Both the position numbers and the translations under genes were made by a program. Shown one piece after another: positions 42,027 through 53,700 of a stretch of 64,000 nt of DNA. Positions within the stretch are counted from its first letter, which is position 1; the number at the start of each line of letters is the position of its first letter. The DNA lies in assembly GCA_905250115.1 (NCBI GenBank), contig CAJNOI010000024.1:480177-544176 (forward strand), written 5' to 3'. Origin of the DNA: Adineta steineri. Taxonomy: Eukaryota; Rotifera; Eurotatoria; Adinetida; Adinetidae. A model generated the notes under the pieces. The model was not told where the DNA came from and did not search any database. It saw only the letters and a list, made by a program, of their open reading frames with translations.

Positions 42027-42266
42027 ATGTTTACTCAACCAATTGCTGCTATTACTCCAATGAGTAACTGGAATAGAGATTATCAAACTATTGCTTATGG
42101 TAATTATGGTTATGGAATTTATACACAAGATGTTGAACTTTATCGAAATCCATATACAGGACGTGTTAATGTTGAACGTGAAGTTGATTTTACTCCAATA
42201 GGTAATAATTATTATCAACCAATAACTGGTATTCCTGCTTCTATTCATCAACATTATATTAATTAG
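42027..42266 (+). CDS. Unknown 79-aa protein, copy B
   Basis: Inverted twin of 40697-40936, with MFTQPIAAITPMSNWNRDY at the start and the identical C-terminal half ending SIHQHYIN. Intronless, own TATA box, AATAAAAT-like poly(A) signal about 65 bp after the stop. Function unknown. Confidence 0.8.
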   Translation: MFTQPIAAITPMSNWNRDYQTIAYGNYGYGIYTQDVELYRNPYTGRVNVEREVDFTPIGNNYYQPITGIPASIHQHYIN

Positions 42267-43164
42267 AAATGTTGAATATTTGAAATGAATATTGTAAAAA
42301 TTCTTTTCTTTTTTCTTTGTTTCTTTTTGTAAAATAAAATGAATTTAATATAAGAACAATATTGAATCAATACCTATATGTTATGATTAATAACAAGTAA
42401 CTTGGAGGTCTTTGCTTGTTTTTATCTATATTATCAGTGTCAAATAGTTGTTCTTTTAATTTGTTATTACAACTTGAGAAAAAGTCTAATATAACTGATA
42501 ATATTATAGAATAAAGTGAAGATGAAATATAACTCATTTGTAAGTGTAAATACATGTAGCTGATTGTTATAAATTGCATAAATGAAACTAGCTTGTTCGG
42601 ATTTTCCAAAAATGTTGATTATACTAACACAAAAATTCAATGATCATAGTTGATATTATTTTCTTAGTATCGAATTTTCTCAGAAATGTTTGAAGACTTT
42701 GACAAAACAGGAAAATTGGAAGACATAATTTCATAATATGCCTTGACTGATTCTTTTTTTCAGGTATTTGACAAATCCTTTGTTAGGGTGTGGGTATAGG
42801 TGCTATAGATATCATACACTCACAGCTACCGCCACAGCAAGCTCATCTTCACTCATACCCAACCAATCTTCACCAACACTCACCCACACCCAGTTACTCT
42901 TAATAAACTTATGCGACGAAAATTGATTTGGTGAAGTTCATTTTCGGCGAATTTCTGTCGGCGAAGGTAAACTGAATAATTTCATCATCATCTTGAGGAT
43001 GTTGGTGTGGGTGTGTTTGATGAAATCGATCTCATATTCACATTCACAACCTATCAAAGTATAAACATCATCTTGAGCGTGAGTATTGCTTTTATTATAT
43101 CTACACCTCATATTAAAAAATATTTTCACATAAACTTTTAATAACCATTTGAATTGTTACTATA
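42267..43164. other. Intergenic with scattered GGGTG-type runs
   Basis: No gene. Short G-rich or C-rich runs occur near 42786-42800 (TTAGGGTGTGGGTATAGG), 42870-42892 (CACTCACCCACACCC, opposite strand) and 43000-43017 (TTGGTGTGGGTGTG), resembling the array inside the transposon at 22262. Confidence 0.5.
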
Positions 43165-43500
43165 TAGGCTAATTACTGAATTTAGCTATTAAAACGTAAG
43201 CATTATAAAACATTAACAGATAAATGAATTATTTCTCGAATTATTAAAAATATTTTATATTATATTGATATAATTTTTGATTACTATACAAATTTTCATG
43301 CAAGAATAGCTATTGATCGTTTATTAACTATTAGTTTATATATTTTAATTCCAGTATTCGTTAATACATAGAAAACAGAATTAACTTTTGATTTAACGAT
43401 ATCAAAAATAAAAAATTATTATTGGTGAGAAATATATAATAAAGTATTGAATAATATAACTACAGATGGTATAGATTTAAAAAGAACCAGGTATATTGAA
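43165..43500 (+). pseudogene. Small coding relic, family unknown
   Basis: One frame reads like protein for about 100 codons (FDYYTNFHARIAIDRLLTIS then LYILIPVFVNT; later ISKIKNYYW and LNNITTDGIDLKRT) but contains a TAG and a TGA. Possibly a fragment of a larger family member; I do not recognise it. Confidence 0.3.
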
Positions 43501-43956
43501 TGAGTTAAATAAATCTATAATTAGTTTATTATTCACACAGAGAATAATAGCTCTTAATAATAAAACAAACTTGACAATGACTCATCGTTGATGATTAATA
43601 AATCAATAAGAAAAATATATATTTATTTTCTATTTAAAATCTAACTTTTTTTCTTCTTTTTCTTCTTTCATAAGTCTAATACATGAACAAATAGATTGTA
43701 CTAAGAATTGTTTTGTTATGTGATATTTTATATCCATATCATCATACGAAAATATTAAGCGAAGAATTCATTCAATTCATTTTTTTTTCTTCATCGATAT
43801 GGTACACTACATGTGTCATTTTCTATATAGGATGTATATGAAAAAAATAAATTATAATGATACACCGTTTTTCTCTCGTTCTGTTCTCAACACTAGTAGA
43901 CCGTGAGGACACATGTATACCGCACCATACTCTTTTGTTTTTCATCATTACTATCA

Positions 43957-44852
43957 ATGACGCTTGATGATCATGCACGTTTTGAATGTAAGTTTTATAT
44001 TTTGCTTTATCAATGTACATATATATATGTAAATAATATAGATCTTGGCAATACACCTTCACCGGATGTACCAAAATATACAATAATATTTCTCTCAATA
44101 GTTGTAAATAGTTTCATTTTTTATTTATTACCATCAAAATTAACACCATTACTTAAAAGTTATGTTATTTCATCAATTCATGCAATTATATGTGTTGGTA
44201 GTGTTATAAATTTTTTTGCACATTATTCAGTTAATTTAAAACAAGTTAATCGAATAGCTGGCGGAGGAGTTTATGGAACTGGTGATGAAATTATGACTTA
44301 TAGTATATGCTATTCATTAGGTTATTTTACATATGATTTATTATTAATGTTATTTTATAAATCAGTAAGAACAACAGCAGCATTAGCACATCATATTATA
44401 ATTCTTCTAGCATTTTATGCTGGTTAGATCTTTTTTTTTATTTTTATATTTTATACGTTTATTTTTACGTAATATATTGTATAGGTGCAATAAATGGAAT
44501 TTGTCATCCGTGTCATTTTTATCTACTTGCTGAAGAATTATCAACAATTCCATTGAATTTAAAAGCATTATATCATAATCGTCCTCGTTTATATGCTATT
44601 TTTGGATACTTATTTATGTTTAGTTTTTTAGTATGTCGTCTTATTTATGGATCGATTGTATGTGGATATGCTTTTGGTGCTGCACCCGCTTTTTTTCAAA
44701 TGGCATTTAATGCAGGTGATTTAACAAGTGTAACTTTTGGATTAATGCAAGGAAGTTTATGTTTATTAACAAGAGTACTTAATATTTATTGGACGATTTT
44801 AATTCTACGAAAAATATTGCGTCCATCAAAACCAAAGAAGAAATCTTCATAA
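43957..44852 (+). CDS. TLC-domain membrane protein (TLCD4/TMEM56-like)
   Basis: Exons 43957-43987, 44042-44422 and 44485-44852 encode 259 aa. It has about six to seven hydrophobic helices and TLC (TRAM-LAG1-CLN8) hallmarks: a SSIHAIICVGS helix with conserved His, GYFTYDLLLMLFY, TAALAHHIIILLAFYAGAIN and LLAEELSTIPLN. The C-terminus is basic (PSKPKKKSS), a possible ER-retrieval or cytosolic tail. TLC proteins act in lipid synthesis or sensing in ER and plasma membranes; the TLCD4-type function is poorly known. The first exon is short (MTLDDHARFE) and less certain than the rest. Confidence 0.8.
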
Positions 44853-45439
44853 ACTATTTATTTTTCTTAAAAATTATATTACATTTTTTTATTCTTTTTT
44901 CTATAAATTAATATATACGATAGTCTTGCATTAATCTTTTCTTTTTTATGCAGTATATACTCTGTTAAAATGAACTTTATTCAAGAATACTTGCATATCG
45001 AGTTGCTATTAATAATTAGTGAGATTAAGAAAGATTTTAATGGTAACCTTCTACTTTAGGAAAAAATGAAAGTTTCTAAATGTTGATGGTGAGATATGCA
45101 TTACCTACACGAGTTTCGTCACATTTATCCAAAGTTCCTATCTCCAAAACAGTAATGTATTAAATGAGTTTAAATTAAGAAAAATTATTTTCCAATTTTT
45201 TGAGTAGTACGTAGTCATCTAAAGATAGACAATGACCCATAAAATAATATTTATTTATATTAAGACATACATATACAACATCAAATCAGATTATCGAACA
45301 AAAGAAGCTTTATACAAAATGATATACTTGTTTTGTCATATAACACAGTATACATAAAGTAATCTATATCTTCAACAATAAGATCAACATTTGTACAAGT
45401 TCTCAATGATTGCAATGTCTTTAATGGTTTTAATCAAAA
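44853..45439. other. Intergenic, no gene seen
   Basis: About 590 bp of AT-rich sequence. Confidence 0.45.
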
Positions 45440-45935
45440 AAATAAGAATTACCCAAATTGAATTAATATCAAGTTTATCTAATAATTCTTTCATTGGATT
45501 TTTCTGTTCTAAACTTTCAATTTCGAAATTTTTTCAAATACCTAGATAAATAAAAATAAAAAAATATCGGTATTTTCATTTAGTCTTGATTTATTAATAC
45601 ATCGAATACGATGAAAACCATTATTAGTTATTGAAATCATCATTGCACAACAAATGAAAACTACAAAATATATAAATGCTAATTGACCAAGATATGTATT
45701 GGCGTGATATAAATGTTGACAATTGAATTTTAATAATAACGTTTCAGTTGTACGAAATATATTTGAACAAGATAAAATTTTCGAATTAAATAATAAATAA
45801 ATGAATCGAAAACAATTATAAATATCCATGAAAAATAAAAAAGATCTTTTTTTATAAATTGAGATAAACGAGAATTAAAACGAAATAAATAAGCATATTT
45901 AATTGTACTGAGAAAACATTAAAATTTCATTAATA
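45440..45935 (-). pseudogene. Polycystin-like channel relic (S4-S6 region)
   Basis: Minus-strand fragments in two frames. The first reads LSTIKYAYLFRFNSRLSQFI, like the polycystin S4-S5 segment. After a frameshift the second reads YLLFNSKILSCSNIFRTTET, then the pore-to-S6 part ANTYLGQLAFIYFVVFICCA ending TNNGFHRIR, comparable to ANRVLGPIYF and the following helix of PKD2 proteins. The rest of the channel is absent. Either a dead fragment or an exon cluster with an unresolved intron. Confidence 0.5.
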
Positions 45936-47205
45936 AATATCGTTAATTGAAGATTTTTATATTAATAACCATTTATTTTATGGAATAATTTACTTAAATG
46001 AAAACGCCAAATGTAAAATCCAACACCGTTCAAAAGCATATTATATAATACCCCATCGAATAAATGACCATACTATAAACCTAGGGTGATTTAAAATCTT
46101 TCTAAGCGGTAAAGGTGTTGTTCTATATTTACTTTTCTTTATACAAAGTTAGAAACCTGCAGCTCCTACCGATAAAACGAAATGACACATGGACATCTTT
46201 TTTCTCAATATTATATAGAATAAATTTATTTTAAAATCAACCACGTTTAAAAAATATATCCTCTTGATAAGATGAATTTTTCACAAAAACTATGAGAATT
46301 CACAAAAAATATGGAGAAACTCATGTTTTTCGAGAAAGAAGATATTATTTATAATTCTTATCTTGAGTTAGATTAATAACTATATTGATAATCAATACCT
46401 GCCATGAACCAAAAATTGATTGAAAGTACATCAGTTTGAATTAGCTTCTTTCTATTTTCATTAAACATTTTTGTTTTTTTCCTATTAATTTGTTGTTTAC
46501 ATTATGCAAAGAAATGGATGTAATTTGATACTAAGAAATACAATTTAAGTTTTTTAATACTGTTTTTTTTATTCAACTGTATTATTAATCATTGAAAAAA
46601 TAAAACACTTTTAAGTAATTTTTTTCCTCGAGGAAAATTCAAATTCAATAATTTGTTAAATAACAAAATCAACTTTGTCTGTAAGAAACGTTCTTCTGAT
46701 AGTCTTTTAGAATATTGTAAAACGATTTATTCCATATGTAAATCTATTTAGTCAAATCATTAGACATCAAAGTCAACAGTAATGATTAATGTTAATTGTA
46801 TTCGATGGTTTGGTAGATTTCTAAGAACATTCTAATGTTTCGTTATTCTCTTCTGTTTTTCTAACTATCTGATTATTCTTAGCATAATGTTTCACTCATA
46901 TATCTCTCTTGTATAACTAATTTATTTTTGTTTTTCTCTGTGCTATTCTAACAGATAGATATTTGCTATCAAATAATTATCCCCTAAGAAATATTGAGAT
47001 CAAAAGGTTTACACTATATAAATCATTATATAATACATATTCTATTAAATCATTTGATACGATAAAAAGATTAATAAATGTAAATCAATATTTCATTATT
47101 TTGATAAAAAACTTCAATATAATTCTCGGATAGAATAACAATCAAGATAAAAAAAAACTTCAGTATATTTATTCGAACAATAATCATTTACATTCATACA
47201 ACAAA
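45936..47205. other. Intergenic, no gene seen
   Basis: About 1.3 kb; very AT-rich. A TATATAAAT sequence near 47013 is a possible promoter element for the LC8-like gene, but it lies about 190 bp from the ATG. Confidence 0.4.
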
Positions 47206-47562
47206 ATGATTCAAAATTATTGCTTCGTACTATTATTCGTTTGTCTAACATGTACATTTATTAATGGAGAAACTATTTCTCAATCAAATGTTATTGTTCG
47301 TGTCAGTAACATGACTGAATCAATGAAACAAGATGCAGTACGTATTACTAAACAAGCATTTATTAAATTTAATGGATATTCAGAGAAATCCCGTTCAACA
47401 TTAGCGAAATATATTCGTTTTGAATTCGATAAATTACATAATCCATCATGGCAATGTATACTCGGAAAAGATTTTGCACTTTCAATTACTACCGAAAATC
47501 AAAAACGTATTATACTTGATGTTGGTAAAGTTGCTGTACTTATTTTTAAAGGAAAATGTTAA
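47206..47562 (+). CDS. Dynein light chain LC8-like protein with signal peptide
   Basis: Intronless, 118 aa. From residue 36 the sequence is an LC8/DYNLL domain: MTESMKQDAVRITKQAF (human MSEEMQQDSVECATQAL), KYIRFEFDKLHNPSWQCILG (human HIKKEFDKKYNPTWHCIVG) and VGKVAVLIFKGKC (human LGQVAILLFKSG). LC8 is normally a cytosolic dimeric hub of dynein and other complexes. Here 21 hydrophobic residues (MIQNYCFVLLFVCLTCTFIN then GE) precede it, a convincing signal peptide with a plausible cleavage after NG. An internal Met at residue 36 could give a cytosolic form. Ser/Thr-rich replacements and altered groove residues suggest changed partners. Confidence 0.82.
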   Translation: MIQNYCFVLLFVCLTCTFINGETISQSNVIVRVSNMTESMKQDAVRITKQAFIKFNGYSEKSRSTLAKYIRFEFDKLHNPSWQCILGKDFALSITTENQKRIILDVGKVAVLIFKGKC

Positions 47563-47638
47563 ATTTTGATTTTCAATAAAAAGAAAGAAAACAATAAGAA
47601 TTATTTTAAGGTTGATTTTTTTTATTGAACACAAACGT

Positions 47639-47663
47639 ACACACACACACACACGCACACACA
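47639..47663. repeat. AC dinucleotide microsatellite
   Basis: ACACACAC run with one G interruption, just 3' of the LC8-like gene. Confidence 0.85.
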
Positions 47664-47779
47664 AAGGTAAATACAACGAAAGAAAGAAAGAAAGAAAAAA
47701 AAGATGAAGATATAAATCATTGCTGACCAGCAGCATAATGTTTATATATATATATTTATATACATACAAAAATTCTCTT

Positions 47780-50700
47780 TCATAGTTGCCAAACTATCAC
47801 ATGAGAAAGAGCATCATCTTTACCCAATGTTTCATCATTATTTGCATAATCTTCAAAACCATCTCCAATACTAAGTACAACAGTTTTAACACTTGTTGTT
47901 TCTTCTGACGTTGAAAGAATTGTTGTATCAGTTGATATTATAAATCGCACAGGTCCAGCATGACCAAATGATAAACCTTTTAATTGAAGTGAATTTGCTG
48001 TTACTTTATTATTTCCTGAATCAATTAATTGTGGTACAGAAATATTTATTAGTACACCAGCACTTGTACCAACCCATAAAGTTTCTTTACAAATATGAAG
48101 AGCACTGACACGTAAACAACCTAATTTATGAGCTCGAATTATATCATCACATACTAAATTAAAAAAAAAATCTTTGATTTATTAGTATTTCTTTTTTTCT
48201 TTTAAATTCAATTAACCTTGAAGTTTTTGTGTGACTGCTGTTCTTATACTTGTTTCAAGTAGACAAACAAAATGTGTTGCATGATAAAGACGAATTTCAT
48301 GTGAACCTTGAGATGCAATCCATACATAATGCATTGATGAACCACCTGTAGCTATACTACATATATGACGATGGCAATCATCAACAACAAATGAATGCTA
48401 AAATCGATTTTTTTATAGAGAGATTAGAAAAGAATGAATATTTATTTTACTTCAACATTTAATGAATTTGGACAAACAACAAATATTCGATCTCGTATAG
48501 CACACCATAATCTTCCAGCAGCTAATGCCATAACAGATATTGGATCAATATTATCTCCATCATCATTATCATTTTGTCCACTACCATGTCGAATGGAATC
48601 TTCTTCAATTGATCGAATTGTTGGACAATCTAAATCCCAACGACCACCTAAAATAAATGTATATTTTTTCCTTTGATTTAAATTCTATATATAATATATT
48701 TACTTAAATCTCGACGAAAAACACATAATTCACCATGACTTAATGCAACAAATACTTTATTGTCAGTATATCTAAATTGATTTTAAAAATAAAATATATG
48801 TCCACAGTCATAATTTAAAAACATACAAGATGGAATGAATTGGAGAACCAAGTTGTTTTACAATACGACTTTTACGTGCAACTGTTTTCATTGTTTCTGT
48901 ACATTGAAATATTAATATTCTAGAAAAAAGAAATTTTTTCTCTATATCATATTGAAATATAAAATCAAATTCTAATTTACATTCCATCATCAGTTCCTAA
49001 CCACATTGTTGCTTCTCTTGTATCTTGTTGTTCATTATTTAAATCACTTTCTAATAGAATACATTGTTGTGATGGTAATGTTTGATCCAATGAAAAAAAA
49101 TCATCATTATTATTTATTGTTGGTGTATCTTCTTCATCACTTGAATCAATATCAAAAAATGATTCAACTGTTGGTTGAACATCTAAAGTTTTTAATATGG
49201 AATTTGTTTCTTGTTTAGGAATAATTTCTTCATGTTTATGTTCTTGTCTTTCTTCTCCTTCGACGTCATGTTTTTGTTTATGTTGATGATGATGATGATG
49301 ATGATGACGATGTTTAATACTACTTCCTGTTCGTCGACCTTTATGTGATGGAACATAAGCAACACAATTAATACGTGATGATATGACTGTATTGCAGGCT
49401 TTTAATGTTACATTAGGTTGAACATTAACTAAACATACTTGACCTTCTGAATTACAAATACATATATCACCTAATGATAATCGAGGAGCACCACAGGAAA
49501 ACTAAATAATTATTTTTATAAGAAGAAAAAAAAGCAAACTATATAAGATTAGTGATTTTTTTTGTTTCAACAAACTTGACTTCCTGATCGACTATGTGGA
49601 AGAGTAAGAACATGTTGAAAACTAATATTTCGTCGTCCTGCTGCAACTTCGACTAATACAAAGAAGATTAAATAAGATAAATATTATCATTCTACATACA
49701 AAGAGCTTTCTTTGTTTCAAGAAAGTTTCTTTCCCATGTTGCTCGATGTTCAGACGATGAAAATAGAACATCGATTGTTTCCGTACGTTCTCTATATAAA
49801 AAAAACATATTATTACTAAATCAATCAAACAAACTTTATCTAAATACGTTGTATGTATTATTAATTGAATATTATTTGGTTTTAATTGAGCATTATCAAT
49901 AAGACTCGGTTCAGGACTTGCTGTCCTTACACTTGCTAAAGATGTTGTTTCATCTGTTATATGTTTATTAATTGAATGAAGAGTTTCTTTTAAAGACTCA
50001 TCTAATTGCTAAAAACAAGAAAAAAAGAAACGTTCGTTCGAAGAAACAAAATATTTCATAATTACTTGATGAGGTACAGTTATGGTTTTAGCTAAATCAG
50101 TCATATGTCCAAGAGTAACAACATCATCTTCTAAATGTCGATATTTTTCTCCACTAGCACTTGCTGTTGAAAGAGATTTGATCATTGATGGTGGTGTTCC
50201 TCTTTTTTTCAAATGATCTATTATAGAAAATTATGTAAAGAAATGTACGCAAAATATTTTACGCTTCATCTGACATTTTTGTCTTTCTGTCTTTATAAAT
50301 AGATTTCGAAAGCGTGAAATCGTTTCGTTGATATTCTTTCAGCACCAATAGAACCATGAGATAATATAATATACGCTCGACAGGAATTTACACAACGTTA
50401 CACATACATATTCTATAGCGCGGAACAATTCGGTTCATCTTAACTACTTTTCCATCGTTATTAATTCAAGAACATCATAGAAACTAATATTTTAATTTTA
50501 AATTAAATCTATTGGATAGTATCAGATATAAATAGTCAAATTCTGCTTTTTTTTCGAACTATTTCTTATAAGATAGATGATAATCTCATAAGATGCTTCT
50601 TTCATAGTTCTTATGCTAGTACTAATACTCATTCTAAGAAAATATCTCGATATTATCTGAAACTCAAGGTCTAATAAATCACCATAATCCGCTGATTAGT

Positions 50701-53700
50701 TTTTCTCATTCTTCGATTACCATCATTAATTTTATAATTTACCTGCAGCTAAATCAAGACTTTCTAAAGAAATCTTCATAATTAATTTATGTTTAGCATT
50801 ATCAATATATTGTTTTCCCGATGGAGAATTTCTAGAATAAATAATAATTTATGAGAAAAAGCAAAATAAATTTCAACATACACAATAAATGAAGTAGTAG
50901 ATTTTTTTGTTAATGTTCCACTTCTTCGTTTACAACTTGTTATAATAATTAAATCATTAAATAAAAAGATACATCGATCTTTTTTTAATCCTGATACAGA
51001 TTGAATTGTAACAACATCATGACGAATATAATATCGATCAGCTGTAACTAACTACAAAAATACAACATCAAAATGTATTTTCAAATGGCAAATAAAACTA
51101 CAAACATCAGTTAAATTTTCAATCATATCTTGAACAACTTCTAATGAATTATTTGTAACAGTTAATTCAGTTGAACCAACATCTTTTTGTACTTGATCAA
51201 TTTGTTCAGCTAATGAATGTATTTCTGATTGTGCTTTAAGCAATAATTGATAATCCGGATGATTTAAATTTGTACATTTAAGAAAATCTTTTATATATAA
51301 TTCATATCTTGGAATACGTTGCACCGGTTGAATTATTAAATCTCTTAATGTTAATCGTCCACGATGTATACGTGCTTGTTGTTCAAGAAATTTATTAAAT
51401 GATGATGAATCTCGACAAAGACGAATTGCTATTTGAGCTGTTTTATAATTATTAACAAAACTTGTATAAGTTTCAATCACTGATATTCGTGTAAACTATA
51501 GATTAAAACAAAAAAATTAGAAGAAAACGTTTCTTTTTTCTTACCATTTGTAATAAAAGATCACCAACAGTTTGCTTATTATCCCATTGAGATAATTTTT
51601 GTGATAGCGATATAAGAAATGCCTGATAAGAACAAAAAGCAACGTTTTTAAATTAAGTAATACAATCAATTCGAATTACCGTATGATGTATATGTATTTC
51701 AGGGACTTTATAAAAAATATCATTAACAAGATCATTTGAAATAACTGCTTTATCTTTCATTGGTAAATAATATTTCTAAAAGAGAAGCAAAAAGATTTTT
51801 TTATTTATTTGATATTATAGCCTATGTCAACAAATTAGAATATTTCTCATTTTACAATGTAAACATTTAATTAAAAAGATCTCTTATTTAATAAGAAAGA
51901 AAAACAAGAATTTATTTACCGTAACAAGATTTTTAAGTGCTTCAACATATGATTTTTCTGTATCATACATTTGCATAGCAATAGCTTTTCGTTTAGCCTA
52001 AAATAGAAAGAAGAATTTTGTATAAGATATTAATTGTAATTATGATTGATTAAGAATAAGAAATGAGAACCTGTTGCCAACGACATTCTTGTTGAGGAGC
52101 GGAATGATGACGTCGAACTGCATAAAATGTAAAATTTGATGATATTGATCGATCGTTAGCAATAGGAGTTGATGCACGGATTAAAGGAGGTGAATGTGAT
52201 GTCTTTTGATCCGACATGATGTGGATCACATTTGACATTCCATATATAAATATGATGTGTTTGTTATGTTGTCGTTAGATAGACTCAGAAGATGGTTATA
52301 AGCTGATAGAAGAGAAGAAGAAGCAGAAGAAGGGGAAGAAAAAAAAAACGATGCAAAGGCATTTCTATCGACGATCTGATAATTTCTTCTTTTAGTAGTT
52401 AGTATGCCATGATAAAGCGTAATAAGGAAAAGAAAAAAGAACATGTGCATACCTCGTTCTTGTCGTCAATCGTTCCACTAGACGTAGGAGTCAACCCTGT
52501 GAGTGATGTACTACTTAGTATAGTACCACTTGTTGATAATCCACAAGTTTCTTCGATATTAATTGCAGGCTCAGTTCTTTCTCTATCATTCGAACAAGTA
52601 CTTAATTCAGGTGTTGATTGACATGTTGCATCTTCGTTTGATTTGATTTCATTTGAAGAATTTTTTATTAAATTATTATTTGTTGAGCTATTAAATGTAT
52701 GACTACGTTTAACTGATGCTGGACTATTATTTCGACTTGATGATGAATCTCGATTAGCATCAACAAATTCAAAACGACCAATTGGCTCCTATATTAAAAG
52801 AATATTGATATTGTTTTTAGAATAAAATTTTATTTACTTGATATTTTTTATGAACAATAACTGGTCGAAAGGGACTTAAAGGTTTCGGTGGAAGAATATC
52901 AATGGGTGTTGGTGATAATGGTTTTCTTTCAATAGATAAATCTCTATCAAGTTGAGGAATAATTGTAGACTGATTTAATGTATGACGTCGATTTAATTCA
53001 CTAATAAGATCCAGTAATGGTCGACGATCAAATGTTTCTTCTTCATCAAATTTTGTTGGTGTTGTAAGATTTTCTGAAACAAAATTTGATATCATTGATG
53101 AATAGGATTCATCATTTGGCATTGATGGATAGGAAAATTGTGTTTGAATATTTTTTTCAAGTTCACTTCCTTGTGGTGATGAACTAACACTAACACGAAC
53201 ACGTTGTATAGAGCTACTTGAAGTTTGTCTTTGTTTTGGTTGTACATTAATATGATTTGGTGTTGTTTCAGTTTTAATAATTCGTGTAACTATAGATGGT
53301 GATGTTGATGTTGATTTTGTTTTTGTACATATTTTATCTTCTTGTGTTGTTTTAACTTCAATTTTTCTATTATAACTATTTGTTTTAACTTCAAATGATA
53401 TTTGTTTTTCTTTTATTATTGGATTAGATTTTTCTTGTAGAATATTTTGATTTGGTATTGAATGTAATTCAGTTGGTAAAAATTTAATATTTGACATAGT
53501 TCGTATACGACGTAATGGAACATAGGTTGATGTTTGTTTTTTGATTAATTGTGGATAACTATGAATACGACGAAGTTTTATTTTTGAACTAAAAATAAGA
53601 GATAAGAAGACGGAAAAAAACAATTTTCTATACTAACTTTGGTAAATGAATAGATTTTTTTTTAATTTGTTCTTGACGAACATTGGAAGATAAATGATCG

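Larger units (their letters stand above)
41765..42320. repeat. Right arm of small palindrome
   Basis: Inverted counterpart of 40650-41165; similarity is visible from the segment near 41775 (TTTGAGTATATTCACAAATA) through the 3' flank of copy B. Confidence 0.8.

Noticed and set aside
43903..44427. Longer N-terminal extension for the TLC-domain gene
   Set aside because: The open frame reads through a good GT donor at 43988 and its intron; the spliced start at 43957 fits better.
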